From positions 6,655,810 through 6,719,809 of the forward strand of contig CM041197.1 in the NCBI GenBank assembly GCA_023078555.1: a stretch of 64,000 bases of DNA, written 5' to 3'. The stretch comes from Ulva prolifera. Its lineage: Eukaryota > Chlorophyta > Ulvophyceae > Ulvales > Ulvaceae. Under the pieces are notes generated by a model. It saw nothing but the letters and a program-made list of their open reading frames with translations. It was not told where the DNA came from and ran no database searches. The position numbers and the translations under genes were made by a program. Numbering within the stretch: the stretch's first letter is position 1; each line of letters begins with the position of its first letter. This document shows positions 27,980 to 42,800 of the stretch, in pieces.

Positions 27980-30900
27980 CAGGTGCTGAATATGTAATGT
28001 ATTGGCTCATCGAGAAAAGTTTTTCCACACGTCGAAGTTGAGTGCTTTACTACAACACACTCTACACATGACATAGGTGTGTGTGACATTTGCGCACGTC
28101 CGTTAAAGCGCAACCGGCTTCCCTGTCACCTAAAAGTTGAAAAGTTCACAGGTGCTGAATATGTAATGTATTGGCTCATCGAGAAAAGATTTTCCACACT
28201 TCGAAGTTGAGTGCTTTACTACAACACACTTACCACAAGCCATAGGCGTGTGTGACCTTTGCGCACGTCCGTTGACGAGCAACCGGCTTCCCTGTCACCT
28301 TGAAGTCGAAAAGTTCACAGGTGATGAATATGTAATGTATTGGCTCATCTAGAAAGGTTTTTCCACACGTTGAAGTTGATTGCTTTACTACAACACACGC
28401 TACACATGACATAGGTGTGTGGGACCTTTGCGCACGTCCGTTAAAGCGCAACCGGCTTCCCTGTCACCTAAAAGTTGAAAAGTGCACAGGTGCTGAACAT
28501 GTAATGTATTGGCTCATCGAAAAAAGATTTTCCACACGTCGAAGTTGAGTGCTTTACTACAACACACTTAACACAAGCCATAGGCGTGTGTGACCTTTGC
28601 GCACGTCCGTTGACGAGCAACCGGCTTCCCTGTCACCTAGTAGTTGAAAAGTTCACAGGCGCTGTATATGGCATGCATTTACTCAGCGAGAAAAGATTTT
28701 CCACACGTAAAAGTTGAGTGCTTTACTACAACACACTTAACACAAGCCATAGGTGTGTGTGTGACCTTTGCGCACGTCCATTGACGAGCAACCGGCTTCC
28801 CTGTCACCTAGTAGTTGAAAAGTTCACAGGCGCTGTATATGGCATGCATTTACTCAGCGAGAAGAGAATTCGACACATTGGATCAGAGCACTTCTCTAGA
28901 AAACACTTATCACAAGACATAGGTGTGTGTGACCTTTGCGCACGTTCGTTAAGAGCAACATGCTTCCCTGTCACCTTGAAGTCGAAAAGTTCACAGGTGA
29001 TGAATATGTAATGTATTGGCTCATCTAGAAAGGTTTTTCCACACGTTGAAGTTGATTGCTTTACTACAACACACGCTACACATGACATAGGTGTGTGGGA
29101 CCTTTGCGCACGTCCGTTAAAGCGCAACCGGCTTCCCTGTCACCTAAAAGTTGAAAAGTTCACAGGTGCTGAATATGTAATGTATTGGCTCATCGAGAAA
29201 AGATTTTCCACACGTCGAAGTTGAGTGCTTTACTACAACACACTCTACACATAACATAGGTGTGTGTGACCTTTGCGCACGTCCGTTAAGAGCAACATGC
29301 TTCCCTGTCACCTTGAAGTCGAAAAGTTCACAGGTGCTGAATATGTAATGTATTGGCTCATCGAGAAAAGTTTTTCCACACGTCGAAGTTGAGTGCTTTA
29401 CTACAACACACTCTACACATGACATAGGTGTGTGTGACATTTGCGCACGTCCGTTAAAGCGCAACCGGCTTCCCTGTCACCTAAAAGTTGAAAAGTTCAC
29501 AGGTGCTGAATATGTAATGTATTGGCTCATCGAGAAAAGATTTTCCACACGTCGAAGTTGAGTGCTTTACTACAACACACTTAACACAAGCCATAGGCGT
29601 GTGTGACCTTTGCGCACGTCCGTTGACGAGCAACCGGCTTCCCTGTCACCTTGAAGTCGAAAAGTTCACAGGTGATGAATATGTAATGTATTGGCTCATC
29701 TAGAAAGGTTTTTCCACACGTTGAAGTTGATTGCTTTACTACAACACACGCTACACATGACATAGGTGTGTGGGACCTTTGCGCACGTCCGTTAAAGCGC
29801 AACCGGCTTCCCTGTCACCTAAAAGTTGAAAAGTGCACAGGTGCTGAACATGTAATGTATTGGCTCATCGAAAAAAGATTTTCCACACGTCGAAGTTGAG
29901 TGCTTTACTACAACACACTCTACACATAACATAGGTGTGTGTGACCTTTGCGCACGTCCGTTAAGAGCAACATGCTTCCCTGTCACCTTGAAGTCGAAAA
30001 GTTCACAGGTGCTGAATATGTAATGTATTGGCTCATCGAGAAAAGTTTTTCCACACGTCGAAGTTGAGTGCTTTACTACAACACACTCTACACATGACAT
30101 AGGTGTGTGTGACATTTGCGCACGTCCGTTAAAGCGCAACCGGCTTCCCTGTCACCTAAAAGTTGAAAAGTTCACAGGTGCTGAATATGTAATGTATTGG
30201 CTCATCGAGAAAAGATTTTCCACACTTCGAAGTTGAGTGCTTTACTACAACACACTTACCACAAGCCATAGGCGTGTGTGACCTTTGCGCACGTCCGTTG
30301 ACGAGCAACCGGCTTCCCTGTCACCTTGAAGTCGAAAAGTTCACAGGTGATGAATATGTAATGTATTGGCTCATCTAGAAAGGTTTTTCCACACGTTGAA
30401 GTTGATTGCTTTACTACAACACACGCTACACATGACATAGGTGTGTGGGACCTTTGCGCACGTCCGTTAAAGCGCAACCGGCTTCCCTGTCACCTAAAAG
30501 TTGAAAAGTGCACAGGTGCTGAACATGTAATGTATTGGCTCATCAAAAAAAGATTTTCCACACGTCGAAGTTGAGTGCTTTACTACAACACACTTAACAC
30601 AAGCCATAGGCGTGTGTGACCTTTGCGCACGTCCGTTGACGAGCAACCGGCTTCCCTGTCACCTAGTAGTTGAAAAGTTCACAGGCGCTGTATATGGCAT
30701 GCATTTACTCAGCGAGAAAAGATTTTCCTCACGTAAAAGTTGAGTGCTTTACTACAACACACTTAACACAAGCCATAGGTGTGTGTGTGACCTTTGCGCA
30801 CGTCCATTGACGAGCAACCGGCTTCCCTGTCACCTAGTAGTTGAAAAGTTCACAGGCGCTGTATATGGCATGCATTTACTCAGCGAGAAGAGAATTCGAC

Positions 30901-31930
30901 ACATTGGATCAGAGCACTTCTCTAGAAAACACTTATCACAAGACATAGGTGTGTGTGACCTTTGCGCACGTTCGTTAAGAGCAACATGCTTCCCTGTCAC
31001 CTTGAAGTCGAAAAGTTCACAGGTGATGAATATGTAATGTATTGGCTCATCTAGAAAGGTTTTTCCACACGTTGAAGTTGATTGCTTTACTACAACACAC
31101 GCTACACATGACATAGGTGTGTGGGACCTTTGCGCACGTCCGTTAAAGCGCAACCGGCTTCCCTGTCACCTAAAAGTTGAAAAGTTCACAGGTGCTGAAT
31201 ATGTAATGTATTGGCTCATCGAGAAAAGATTTTCCACACGTCGAAGTTGAGTGCTTTACTACAACACACTCTACACATAACATAGGTGTGTGTGACCTTT
31301 GCGCACGTCCGTTAAGAGCAACATGCTTCCCTGTCACCTTGAAGTCGAAAAGTTCACAGGTGCTGAATATGTAATGTATTGGCTCATCGAGAAAAGTTTT
31401 TCCACACGTTGAAGTTGAGTGCTTTACTACAACACACTCTACACATGACATAGGTGTGTGTGACATTTGCGCACGTCCGTTAAAGCGCAACCGGCTTCCC
31501 TGTCACCTAAAAGTTGAAAAGTTCACAGGTGCTGAATATGTAATGTATTGGCTCATCGAGAAAAGATTTTCCACACGTCGAAGTTGAGTGCTTTACTACA
31601 ACACACTTAACACAAGCCATAGGCGTGTGTGACCTTTGCGCACGTCCGTTGACGAGCAACCGGCTTCCCTGTCACCTTGAAGTCGAAAAGTTCACAGGTG
31701 ATGAATATGTAATGTATTGGCTCATCTAGAAAGGTTTTTCCACACGTTGAAGTTGATTGCTTTACTACAACACACGCTACACATGACATATGTGTGTGGG
31801 ACCTTTGCGCACGTCCGTTAAAGCGCAACCGGCTTCCCTGTCACCTAAAAGTTGAAAAGTGCACAGGTGCTGAACATGTAATGTATTGGCTCATCGAAAA
31901 AAGATTTTCCACACGTCGAAGTTGAGTGCT
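27980..31930 (+). repeat. 2026-bp tandem duplication sharing a GT insertion
   Basis: There are two copies, about 27980-30005 and 30006-31930, with a 12-monomer period. Both carry an extra GT in the GTGTGTGTGTGACC run (about 28753 and 30779) and a CACTTACCACAAG variant (about 28226 and 30252). The extra dinucleotide explains why the period is 2026 rather than the 2024 expected from eight 169s and four 168s. A few differences separate the copies, for example ATCGAAAAAAG against ATCAAAAAAAG, so this event is slightly older than the 3540-bp one. Confidence 0.8.
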
Positions 31931-34900
31931 TTACTACAACACACTTAACACAAGCCATAGGCGTGTGTGACCTTTGCGCACGTCCGTTGACGAGCAACCG
32001 GCTTCCCTGTCACCTAGTATTTGAAAAGTTCACAGGCGCTGTATATGGCATGCATTTACTCAGCGAGAAAAGATTTTCCACACGTAAAAGTTGAGTGCTT
32101 TACTACAACACACTTAACACAAGCCATAGGTGTGTGTGACCTTTGCGCACGTCCATTGACGAGCAACCGGCTTCCCTGTCACCTAGTAGTTGAAAAGTTC
32201 ACAGGCGCTGTATATGGCATGCATTTACTCAGCGAGAAGAGAATTCGACACATTGGATCAGAGCACTTCTCTAGAAAACACTTATCACAAGACATAGGTG
32301 TGTGTGACCTTTGCGCACGTTCGTTAAGAGCAACATGCTTCCCTGTCACCTTGAAGTCGAAAAGTTCACAGGTGATGAATATGTAATGTATTGGCTCATC
32401 TAGAAAGGTTTTTCCACACTTCGAAGTTGAGTGCTTTACTACAACACACGCTACACATGACATAGGCGTGTGTGACCTTTGCGCACGTCCGTTGACGAGC
32501 AACCGGCTTCCCTGTCACCTTGAAGTCGAAAAGTTCACAGGTGATGAATATGTAATGTATTGGCTCATCTAGAAAGGTTTTTCCACACGTTGAAGTTGAT
32601 TGCTTTACTACAACACACGCTACACATGACATAGGTGTGTGGGACCTTTGCGCACGTCCGTTAAAGCGCAACCGGCTTCCCTGTCACCTAAAAGTTGAAA
32701 AGTGCACAGGTGCTGAACATGTAATGTATTGGCTCATCGAAAAAAGATTTTCCACACGTCGAAGTTGAGTGCTTTACTACAACACACTTAACACAAGCCA
32801 TAGGCGTGTGTGACCTTTGCGCACGTCCGTTGACGAGCAACCGGCTTCCCTGTCACCTAGTAGTTGAAAAGTTCACAGGCGCTGTATATGGCATGCATTT
32901 ACTCAGCGAGAAAAGATTTTCCAAACGTAAAAGTTGAGTGCTTTACTACAACACACTTAACACAAGCCATAGGTGTGTGTGACCTTTGCGCACGTCCATT
33001 GACGAGCAACCGGCTTCCCTGTCACCTAGTAGTTGAAAAGTTCACAGGCGCTGTATATGGCATGCATTTACTCAGCGAGAAGAGAATTCGACACATTGGA
33101 TCAGAGCACTTCTCTAGAAAACACTTATCACAAGACATAGGTGTGTGTGACCTTTGCGCACGTTCGTTAAGAGCAACATGCTTCCCTGTCACCTTGAAGT
33201 CGAAAAGTTCACAGGTGATGAATATGTAATGTATTGGCTCATCTAGAAAGGTTTTTCCACACGTTTAAGTTGATTGCTTTACTACAACACACGCTACACA
33301 TGACATAGGTGTGTGGGACCTTTGCGCACGTCCGTTAAAGCGCAACCGGCTTCCCTGTCACCTAAAAGTTGAAAAGTTCACAGGTGCTGAATATGTAATG
33401 TATTGGCTCATCGAGAAAAGATTTTCCACACGTCGAAGTTGAGTGCTTTACTACAACACACTCTACACATAACATAGGTGTGTGTGACCTTTGCGCACGT
33501 CCGTTAAGAGCAACATGCTTCCCTGTCACCTTGAAGTCGAAAAGTTCACAGGTGCTGAATATGTAATGTATTGGCTCATCGAGAAAAGTTTTTCCACACG
33601 TCGAAGTTGAGTGCTTTACTACAACACACTCTACACATGACATAGGTGTGTGTGACATTTGCGCACGTCCGTTAAAGCGCAACCGGCTTCCCTGTCACCT
33701 AAAAGTTGAAAAGTTCACAGGTGCTGAATATGTAATGTATTGGCTCATCGAGAAAAGATTTTCCACACTTCGAAGTTGAGTGCTTTACTACAACACACTT
33801 AACACAAGCCATAGGCGTGTGTGACCTTTGCGCACGTTCGTTGACGAGCAACCGGCTTCCCTGTCACCTTGAAGTCGAAAAGTTCACAGGTGATGAATAT
33901 GTAATGTATTGGCTCATCTAGAAAGGTTTTTCCACACGTTGAAGTTGATTGCTTTACTACAACACACGCTACACATGACATAGGTGTGTGGGACCTTTGC
34001 GCACGTCCGTTAAAGCGCAACCGGCTTCCCTGTCACCTAAAAGTTGAAAAGTGCACAGGTGCTGAACATGTAATGTATTGGCTCATCGAAAAAAGATTTT
34101 CCACACGTCGAAGTTGAGTGCTTTACTACAACACACTTAACACAAGCCATAGGCGTGTGTGACCTTTGCGCACGTCCGTTGACGAGCAACCGGCTTCCCT
34201 GTCACCTAGTAGTTGAAAAGTTCACAGGCGCTGTATATGGCATGCATTTACTCAGCGAGAAAAGATTTTCCACACGTAAAAGTTGAGTGCTTTACTACAA
34301 CACACTTAACACAAGCCATAGGTGTGTGTGACCTTTGCGCACGTCCATTGACGAGCAACCGGCTTCCCTGTCACCTAGTAGTTGAAAAGTTCACAGGCGC
34401 TGTATATGGCATGCATTTACTCAGCGAGAAGAGAATTCGACACATTGGATCAGAGCACTTCTCTAGAAAACACTTATCACAAGACATAGGTGTGTGTGAC
34501 CTTTGCGCACGTTCGTTAAGAGCAACATGCTTCCCTGTCACCTTGAAGTCGAAAAGTTCACAGGTGATGAATATGTAATGTATTGGCTCATCTAGAAAGG
34601 TTTTTCCACACGTTGAAGTTGATTGCTTTACTACAACACACGCTACACATGACATAGGTGTGTGGGACCTTTGCGCACGTCCGTTAAAGCGCAACCGGCT
34701 TCCCTGTCACCTAAAAGTTGAAAAGTTCACAGGTGCTGAATATGTAATGTATTGGCTCATCGAGAAAAGATTTTCCACACGTCGAAGTTGAGTGCTTTCA
34801 CTACAACACACTCTACACATAACATAGGTGTGTGTGACCTTTGCGCACGTCCGTTAAGAGCAACATGCTTCCCTGTCACCTTGAAGTCGAAAAGTTCACA

Positions 34901-36879
34901 GGTGCTGAATATGTAATGTATTGGCTCATCGAGAAAAGTTTTTCCACACGTCGAAGTTGAGTGCTTTACTACAACACACTCTACACATGACATAGGTGTG
35001 TGTGACATTTGCGCACGTCCGTTAAAGCGCAACCGGCTTCCCTGTCACCTAAAAGTTGAAAAGTGCACAGGTGCTGAACATGTAATGTATTGGCTCATCG
35101 AAAAAAGATTTTCCACACGTCGAAGTTGAGTGCTTTACTACAACACACTTAACACAAGCCATAGGCGTGTGTGACCTTTGCGCACGTCCGTTGACGAGCA
35201 ACCGGCTTCCCTGTCACCTAGTAGTTGAAAAGTTCACAGGCGCTGTATATGGCATGCATTTACTCAGCGAGAAAAGATTTTCCACACGTAAAAGTTGAGT
35301 GCTTTACTACAACACACTTAACACAAGCCATAGGTGTGTGTGACCTTTGCGCACGTCCATTGACGAGCAACCGGCTTCCCTGTCACCTAGTAGTTGAAAA
35401 GTTCACAGGCGCTGTATATGGCATGCATTTACTCAGCGAGAAGAGAATTCGACACATTGGATCAGAGCACTTCTCTAGAAAACACTTATCACAAGACATA
35501 GGTGTGTGTGACCTTTGCGCACGTTCGTTAAGAGCAACATGCTTCCCTGTCACCTTGAAGTCGAAAAGTTCACAGGTGATGAATATGTAATGTATTGGCT
35601 CATCTAGAAAGGTTTTTCCACACGTTGAAGTTGATTGCTTTACTACAACACACGCTACACATGACATAGGTGTGTGGGACCTTTGCGCACGTCCGTTAAA
35701 GCGCAACCGGCTTCCCTGTCACCTAAAAGTTGAAAAGTTCACAGGTGCTGAATATGTAATGTATTGGCTCATCGAGAAAAGATTTTCCACACGTCGAAGT
35801 TGAGTGCTTTACTACAACACACTCTACACATAACATAGGTGTGTGTGACCTTTGCGCACGTCCGTTAAGAGCAACATGCTTCCCTGTCACCTTGAAGTCG
35901 AAAAGTTCACAGGTGCTGAATATGTAATGTATTGGCTCATCGAGAAAAGTTTTTCCACACGTCGAAGTTGAGTGCTTTACTACAACACACTCTACACATG
36001 ACATAGGTGTGTGTGACATTTGCGCACGTCCGTTAAAGCGCAACCGGCTTCCCTGTCACCTAAAAGTTGAAAAGTTCACAGGCGCTGTATATGGCATGCA
36101 TTTACTCAGCGAGAAAAGATTTTCCACACGTAAAAGTTGAGTGCTTTACTACAACACACTTAACACAAGCCATAGGTGTGTGTGACCTTTGCGCACGTCC
36201 ATTGACGAGCAACCGGCTTCCCTGTCACCTAGTAGTTGAAAAGTTCACAGGCGCTGTATATGGCATGCATTTACTTAGCGAGAAGAGAATTCGACACATT
36301 GGATCAGAGCACTACTCTAGAAAACACTTATCACAAGACATAGGTGTGTGTGACCTTTGCGCACGTCCGTTAAGAGCAACATGCTTCCCTGTCACCTTGA
36401 AGTCGAAAAGTTCACAGGTGATGAATATGTAATGTATTGGCTCGTCTAGAAAGGTTTTTCCACACGTTGAAGTTGATTGCTTTACTACAACACACGCTAC
36501 ACATGACATAGGTGTGTGGGACCTTTGCGCACGTCCGTTAAAGCGCAACCGGCTTCCCTGTCACCTAAAAGTTGAAAAGTTCACAGGTGCTGAATATGTA
36601 ATGTATTGGCTCATCGAGAAAATATTTTCCACACGTCGAAGTTGAGTGCTTTACTACAACACACTCTACACATGACATAGGTGTGTGTGACCTTTGCGCA
36701 CGTCCGTTAAAGCGCAACCGGCTTCCCTGTCACCTAAAAGTTAAAAAGTTCACAGGTGCTGAATATGTAATGTATTGGCCCATCGAGAAAAGATTTTCCA
36801 CACGTCGAAGTTGAGTGCTTTACTACAACACACTCTACACATGACATAGGTGTGTGTGACCTTTGCGCACGTCCGTTAA

Positions 36880-39800
36880 AGCGCAACCGGCTTCCATGTC
36901 ACCTAGTAGTAGAAAAGTTCACACGTGCTGAATATGTAATGTATTGGCTCATCGAGAAAAGATTTTCCACACGTCGAAGTTGAGTGCTTTACTACAACAC
37001 ACTTAACACAAGCCATAGGCGTGTGTGACCTTTGCGCACGTCCGTTGACGAGCAACCGGCTTCCCTGTCACCTAGTAGTTGAAAAGTTCACAGGCGCTGT
37101 ATATGGCATGCATTTACTCAGCAAGAAGAGAATTCGACACATTGGATCAGAGCACTACTCTAGAAAACACTTATCACAAGACATAGGTGTGTGTGACCTT
37201 TGCGCACGTCCGTTAAGAGCAACATGCTTCCCTGTCACCTTGAAGTCGAAAAGTTCACAGGTGCTGAATATGTAATGTATTGGCTCATCGAGAAAAGATT
37301 TTCCACACGTAAAAGTTGAGTGCTTTACTACAACACACTTAACACAAGCCATAGGTGTGTGTGACCTTTGCGCACGTCCATTGACGAGCAACCTGCTTCC
37401 CTGTCACCTAGTAGTTGAAAAGTTCACAGGCGCTGTATATGGCATGCATTTACTCAGCGAGAAGAGAATTCGACACATTGGATCAGAGCACTACTCTAGA
37501 AAACACTTATCACAAGACATAGGTGTGTGTGACCTTTGCGCACGTCCGTTAAGAGCAACATGCTTCCCTGTCACCTTGAAGTCGAAAAGTTCACAGGTGA
37601 TGAATATGTAATGTATTGGCTCATCTAGAAAGGTTTTTCCACACGTTGAAGTTGATTGCTTTACTACAACACACGCTACACATGACATTGGTGTGTGGGA
37701 CCTTTGCGCACGTCCGTTAAAGCGCAACCGGCTTCCCTCTCACCTAAAAGTTGAAAAGTTCACAGGTGCTGAATATGTAATGTATTGGCTCATCGAGAAA
37801 ATGTTTTCCACACGTCGAAGTTGAGTGCTTTACTACAACACACTCTACACATGACATAGGTGTGTGTGACCTTTGCGCACGTCCGTTAAAGCGCAACCGG
37901 CTTCCCTGTCACCTAAAAGTTAAAAAGTTCACAGGTGCTGAATATGTAATGTATTGGCTCATCGAGAAAATATTTTCCACACGTCGAAGTTGAGTGCTTT
38001 ACTACAACACACTCTACACATGACATAGGTGTGTGGGACCTTTGCGCACGTCCGTTAAAGCGCAACCGGCTTCCCTGTCACCTAAAAGTTGAAAAGTTCA
38101 CAGGTGCTGAATATGTAATGTATTGGCTCATCGAGAAAATATTTTCCACACGTCGAAGTTGAGTGCTTTACTACAACACACTCTACACATGACATAGGTG
38201 TGTGTGACCTTTGCGCACGTCCGTTAAAGCGCAACCGGCTTCCCTGTCACCTAAAAGTTAAAAAGTTCACAGGTGCTGAATATGTAATGTATTGGCTCAT
38301 CGTGAAAAGATTTTCCACACGTCGAAGTTGAGTGCTTTACTACAACACACTCTACACATGACATAGGTGTGTGTGACCTTTGCGCACGTCCGTTAAAGCG
38401 CAACCGGCTTCCCTGTCACCTAAAAGTTGAAAAGTTCACAGGTGCTGAATATGTAATGTATTGGCTCATCGAGAAAAGATTTTCCACACGTCGAAGTTGA
38501 GTGCTTTACTACAACACACTTAACACAAGCCATAGGCGTGTGTGACCTTTGCGCACGTCCGTTGACGAGCAACCGGCTTCCCTGTCACCTAGTAGTTGAA
38601 AAGTTCACAGGCGCTGTATATGGCATGCATTTACTCAGCAAGAAGAGAATTCGACACATTGGATCAGAGCACTACTCTAGAAAACACTTATCACAAGACA
38701 TAGGTGTGTGTGACCTTTGCGCACGTCCGTTAAGAGCAACATGCTTCCCTGTCACCTTGAAGTCGAAAAGTTCACAGGTGCTGAATATGTAATGTATTGG
38801 CTCATCGAGAAAAGATTTTCCACACGTAAAAGTTGAGTGCTTTACTACAACACACTTAACACAAGCCATAGGTGTGTGTGACCTTTGCGCACGTCCATTG
38901 ACGAGCAACCGGCTTCCCTGTCACCTAGTAGTTGAAAAGTTCACAGGCGCTGTATATGGCATGCATTTACTCAGCGAGAAGAGAATTCGACACATTGGAT
39001 CAGAGCACTACTCTAGAAAACACTTATCACAAGACATAGGTGTGTGTGACCTTTGCGCACGTCCGTTAAGAGCAACATGCTTCCCTGTCACCTTGAAGTC
39101 GAAAAGTTCACAGGTGATGAATATGTAATGTATTGGCTCATCTAGAAAGGTTTTTCCACACGTTGAAGTTGATTGCTTTACTACAACACACGCTACACAT
39201 GACATTGGTGTGTGGGACCTTTGCGCACGTCCGTTAAAGCGCAACCGGCTTCCCTCTCACCTAAAAGTTGAAAAGTTCACAGGTGCTGAATATGTAATGT
39301 ATTGGCTCATCGAGAAAAGATTTTCCACACGTCGAAGTTGAGTGCTTTACTGCAACACACTCTACACATGACATAGGTGTGTGTGACCTTTGCGCACGTC
39401 CGTTAAAGCGCAACCGGCTTCCCTGTCACCTAAAAGTTGAAAAGTTCACAGGTGCTGAATATGTAATGTATTGGCTCATCGAGAAAAGATTTTCCACACG
39501 TCGAAGTTGAGTGCTTTACTACAACACACTTAACACAAGCCATAGGCGTGTGTGACCTTTGCGCACGTCCGTTAAGAGCAACATGCTTCCCTGTCACCTT
39601 GAAGTCGAAAAGTTCACAGGTGCTGAATATGTAATGTATTGGCTCATCGAGAAAAGATTTTCCACACGTAAAAGTTGAGTGCTTTACTACAACACACTTA
39701 ACACAAGCCATAGGTGTGTGTGACCTTTGCGCACGTCCATTGACGAGCAACCTGCTTCCCTGTCACCTAGTAGTTGAAAAGTTCACAGGCGCTGTATATG

Positions 39801-42800
39801 GCATGCATTTACTCAGCGAGAAGAGAATTCGACACATTGGATCAGAGCACTACTCTAGAAAACACTTATCACAAGACATAGGTGTGTGTGACCTTTGCGC
39901 ACGTCCGTTAAGAGCAACATGCTTCCCTGTCACCTTGAAGTCGAAAAGTTCACAGGTGATGAATATGTAATGTATTGGCTCATCTAGAAAGGTTTTTCCA
40001 CACGTTGAAGTTGATTGCTTTACTACAACACACGCTACACATGACATTGGTGTGTGGGACCTTTGCGCACGTCCGTTAAAGCGCAACCGGCTTCCCTCTC
40101 ACCTAAAAGTTGAAAAGTTCACAGGTGCTGAATATGTAATGTATTGGCTCATCGAGAAAATATTTTCCACACGTCGAAGTTGAGTGCTTTACTACAACAC
40201 ACTCTACACATGACATAGGTGTGTGTGACCTTTGCGCACGTCCGTTAAAGCGCAACCGGCTTCCCTGTCACCTAAAAGTTAAAAAGGTCACAGGTGCTGA
40301 ATATGTAATGTATTGGCTCATCGAGAAAATATTTTCCACACGTCGAAGTTGAGTGCTTTACTACAACACACTCTACACATGACATAGGTGTGTGGGACCT
40401 TTGCGCACGTCCGTTAAAGCGCAACCGGCTTCCCTGTCACCTAAAAGTTGAAAAGTTCACAGGTGCTGAATATGTAATGTATTGGCTCATCGAGAAAATA
40501 TTTTCCACACGTCGAAGTTGAGTGCTTTACTACAACACACTCTACACATGACATAGGTGTGTGTGACCTTTGCGCACGTCCGTTAAAGCGCAACCGGCTT
40601 CCCTGTCACCTAAAAGTTAAAAAGTTCACAGGTGCTGAATATGTAATGTATTGGCTCATCGTGAAAAGATTTTCCACACGTCGAAGTTGAGTGCTTTACT
40701 ACAACACACTCTACACATGACATAGGTGTGTGTGACCTTTGCGCACGTCCGTTAAAGCGCAACCGGCTTCCATGTCACCTAGTAGTAGAAAAGTTCACAC
40801 GTGCTGAATATGTAATGTATTGGCTCATCGAGAAAAGATTTTCCACACGTCGAAGTTGAGTGCTTTACTACAACACACTTAACACAAGCCATAGGCGTGT
40901 GTGACCTTTGCGCACGTCCGTTGACGAGCAACCGGCTTCCCTGTCACCTAGTAGTTGAAAAGTTCACAGGCGCTGTATATGGCATGCATTTACTCAGCAA
41001 GAAGAGAATTCGACACATTGGATCAGAGCACTACTCTAGAAAACACTTATCACAAGACATAGGTGTGTGTGACCTTTGCGCACGTCCGTTAAGAGCAACA
41101 TGCTTCCCTGTCACCTTGAAGTCGAAAAGTTCACAGGTGCTGAATATGTAATGTATTGGCTCATCGAGAAAAGATTTTCCACACGTAAAAGTTGAGTGCT
41201 TTACTACAACACACTTAACACAAGCCATAGGTGTGTGTGACCTTTGCGCACGTCCATTGACGAGCAACCTGCTTCCCTGTCACCTAGTAGTTGAAAAGTT
41301 CACAGGCGCTGTATATGGCATGCATTTACTCAGCGAGAAGAGAATTCGACACATTGGATCAGAGCACTACTCTAGAAAACACTTATCACAAGACATAGGT
41401 GTGTGTGACCTTTGCGCACGTCCGTTAAGAGCAACATGCTTCCCTGTCACCTTGAAGTCGAAAAGTTCACAGGTGATGAATATGTAATGTATTGGCTCAT
41501 CTAGAAAGGTTTTTCCACACGTTGAAGTTGATTGCTTTACTACAACACACGCTACACATGACATTGGTGTGTGGGACCTTTGCGCACGTCCGTTAAAGCG
41601 CAACCGGCTTCCCTCTCACCTAAAAGTTGAAAAGTTCACAGGTGCTGAATATGTAATGTATTGGCTCATCGAGAAAATGTTTTCCACACTCCGAAGTTGA
41701 GTGCTTTACTACAACACACTCTACACATGACATAGGTGTGTGTGACCTTTGCGCACGTCCGTTAAAGCGCAACCGGCTTCCCTGTCACCTAAAAGTTAAA
41801 AAGTTCACAGGTGCTGAATATGTAATGTATTGGCTCATCGAGAAAATATTTTCCACACGTCGAAGTTGAGTGCTTTACTACAACACACTCTACACATGAC
41901 ATAGGTGTGTGGGACCTTTGCGCACGTCCGTTAAAGCGCAACCGGCTTCCCTGTCACCTAAAAGTTGAAAAGTTCACAGGTGCTGAATATGTAATGTATT
42001 GGCTCATCGAGAAAATATTTTCCACACGTCGAAGTTGAGTGCTTTACTACAACACACTCTACACATGACATAGGTGTGTGTGACCTTTGCGCACGTCCGT
42101 TAAAGCGCAACCGGCTTCCCTGTCACCTAAAAGTTAAAAAGTTCACAGGTGCTGAATATGTAATGTATTGGCTCATCGTGAAAAGATTTTCCACACGTCG
42201 AAGTTGAGTGCTTTACTACAACACACTCTACACATGACATAGGTGTGTGTGACCTTTGCGCACGTCCGTTAAAGCGCAACCGGCTTCCCTGTCACCTAAA
42301 AGTTGAAAAGTTCACAGGTGCTGAATATGTAATGTATTGGCTCATCGAGAAAAGATTTTCCACACGTCGAAGTTGAGTGCTTTACTACAACACACTTAAC
42401 ACAAGCCATAGGCGTGTGTGACCTTTGCGCACGTCCGTTGACGAGCAACCGGCTTCCCTGTCACCTAGTAGTTGAAAAGTTCACAGGCGCTGTATATGGC
42501 ATGCATTTACTCAGCAAGAAGAGAATTCGACACATTGGATCAGAGCACTACTCTAGAAAACACTTATCACAAGACATAGGTGTGTGTGACCTTTGCGCAC
42601 GTCCGTTAAGAGCAACATGCTTCCCTGTCACCTTGAAGTCGAAAAGTTCACAGGTGCTGAATATGTAATGTATTGGCTCATCGAGAAAAGATTTTCCACA
42701 CGTAAAAGTTGAGTGCTTTACTACAACACACTTAACACAAGCCATAGGTGTGTGTGACCTTTGCGCACGTCCATTGACGAGCAACCGGCTTCCCTGTCAC

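Larger units (their letters stand above)
10351..36180 (+). repeat. Middle satellite domain with hybrid B/A monomer and 8-mer HOR
   Basis: This domain is marked by a monomer that starts as type B (TTCACAGGCGCTGTATATGG, then GCATTTACTCAGCGAG) and switches at GAGAAAAG into a type A ending with CACACGTAAAAGTTGAG. It occurs about 17 times, at about 10770, 13132, 14481, 16672, 18021, 20550, 22911, 23922, 25271, 26620, 28645, 30671, 32021, 32864, 34213, 35225 and 36067. Spacing is most often 1349 bp (8 monomers: five of 169 and three of 168), with 5-, 6-, 12-, 13-, 14- and 15-monomer variants. B units here read CACTTCTCTAG instead of the CACTACTCTAG of the right-hand domain. The last hybrid at 36067 is fused to a right-domain type B unit, giving a sharp border near 36.2 kb. 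Confidence 0.8.
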
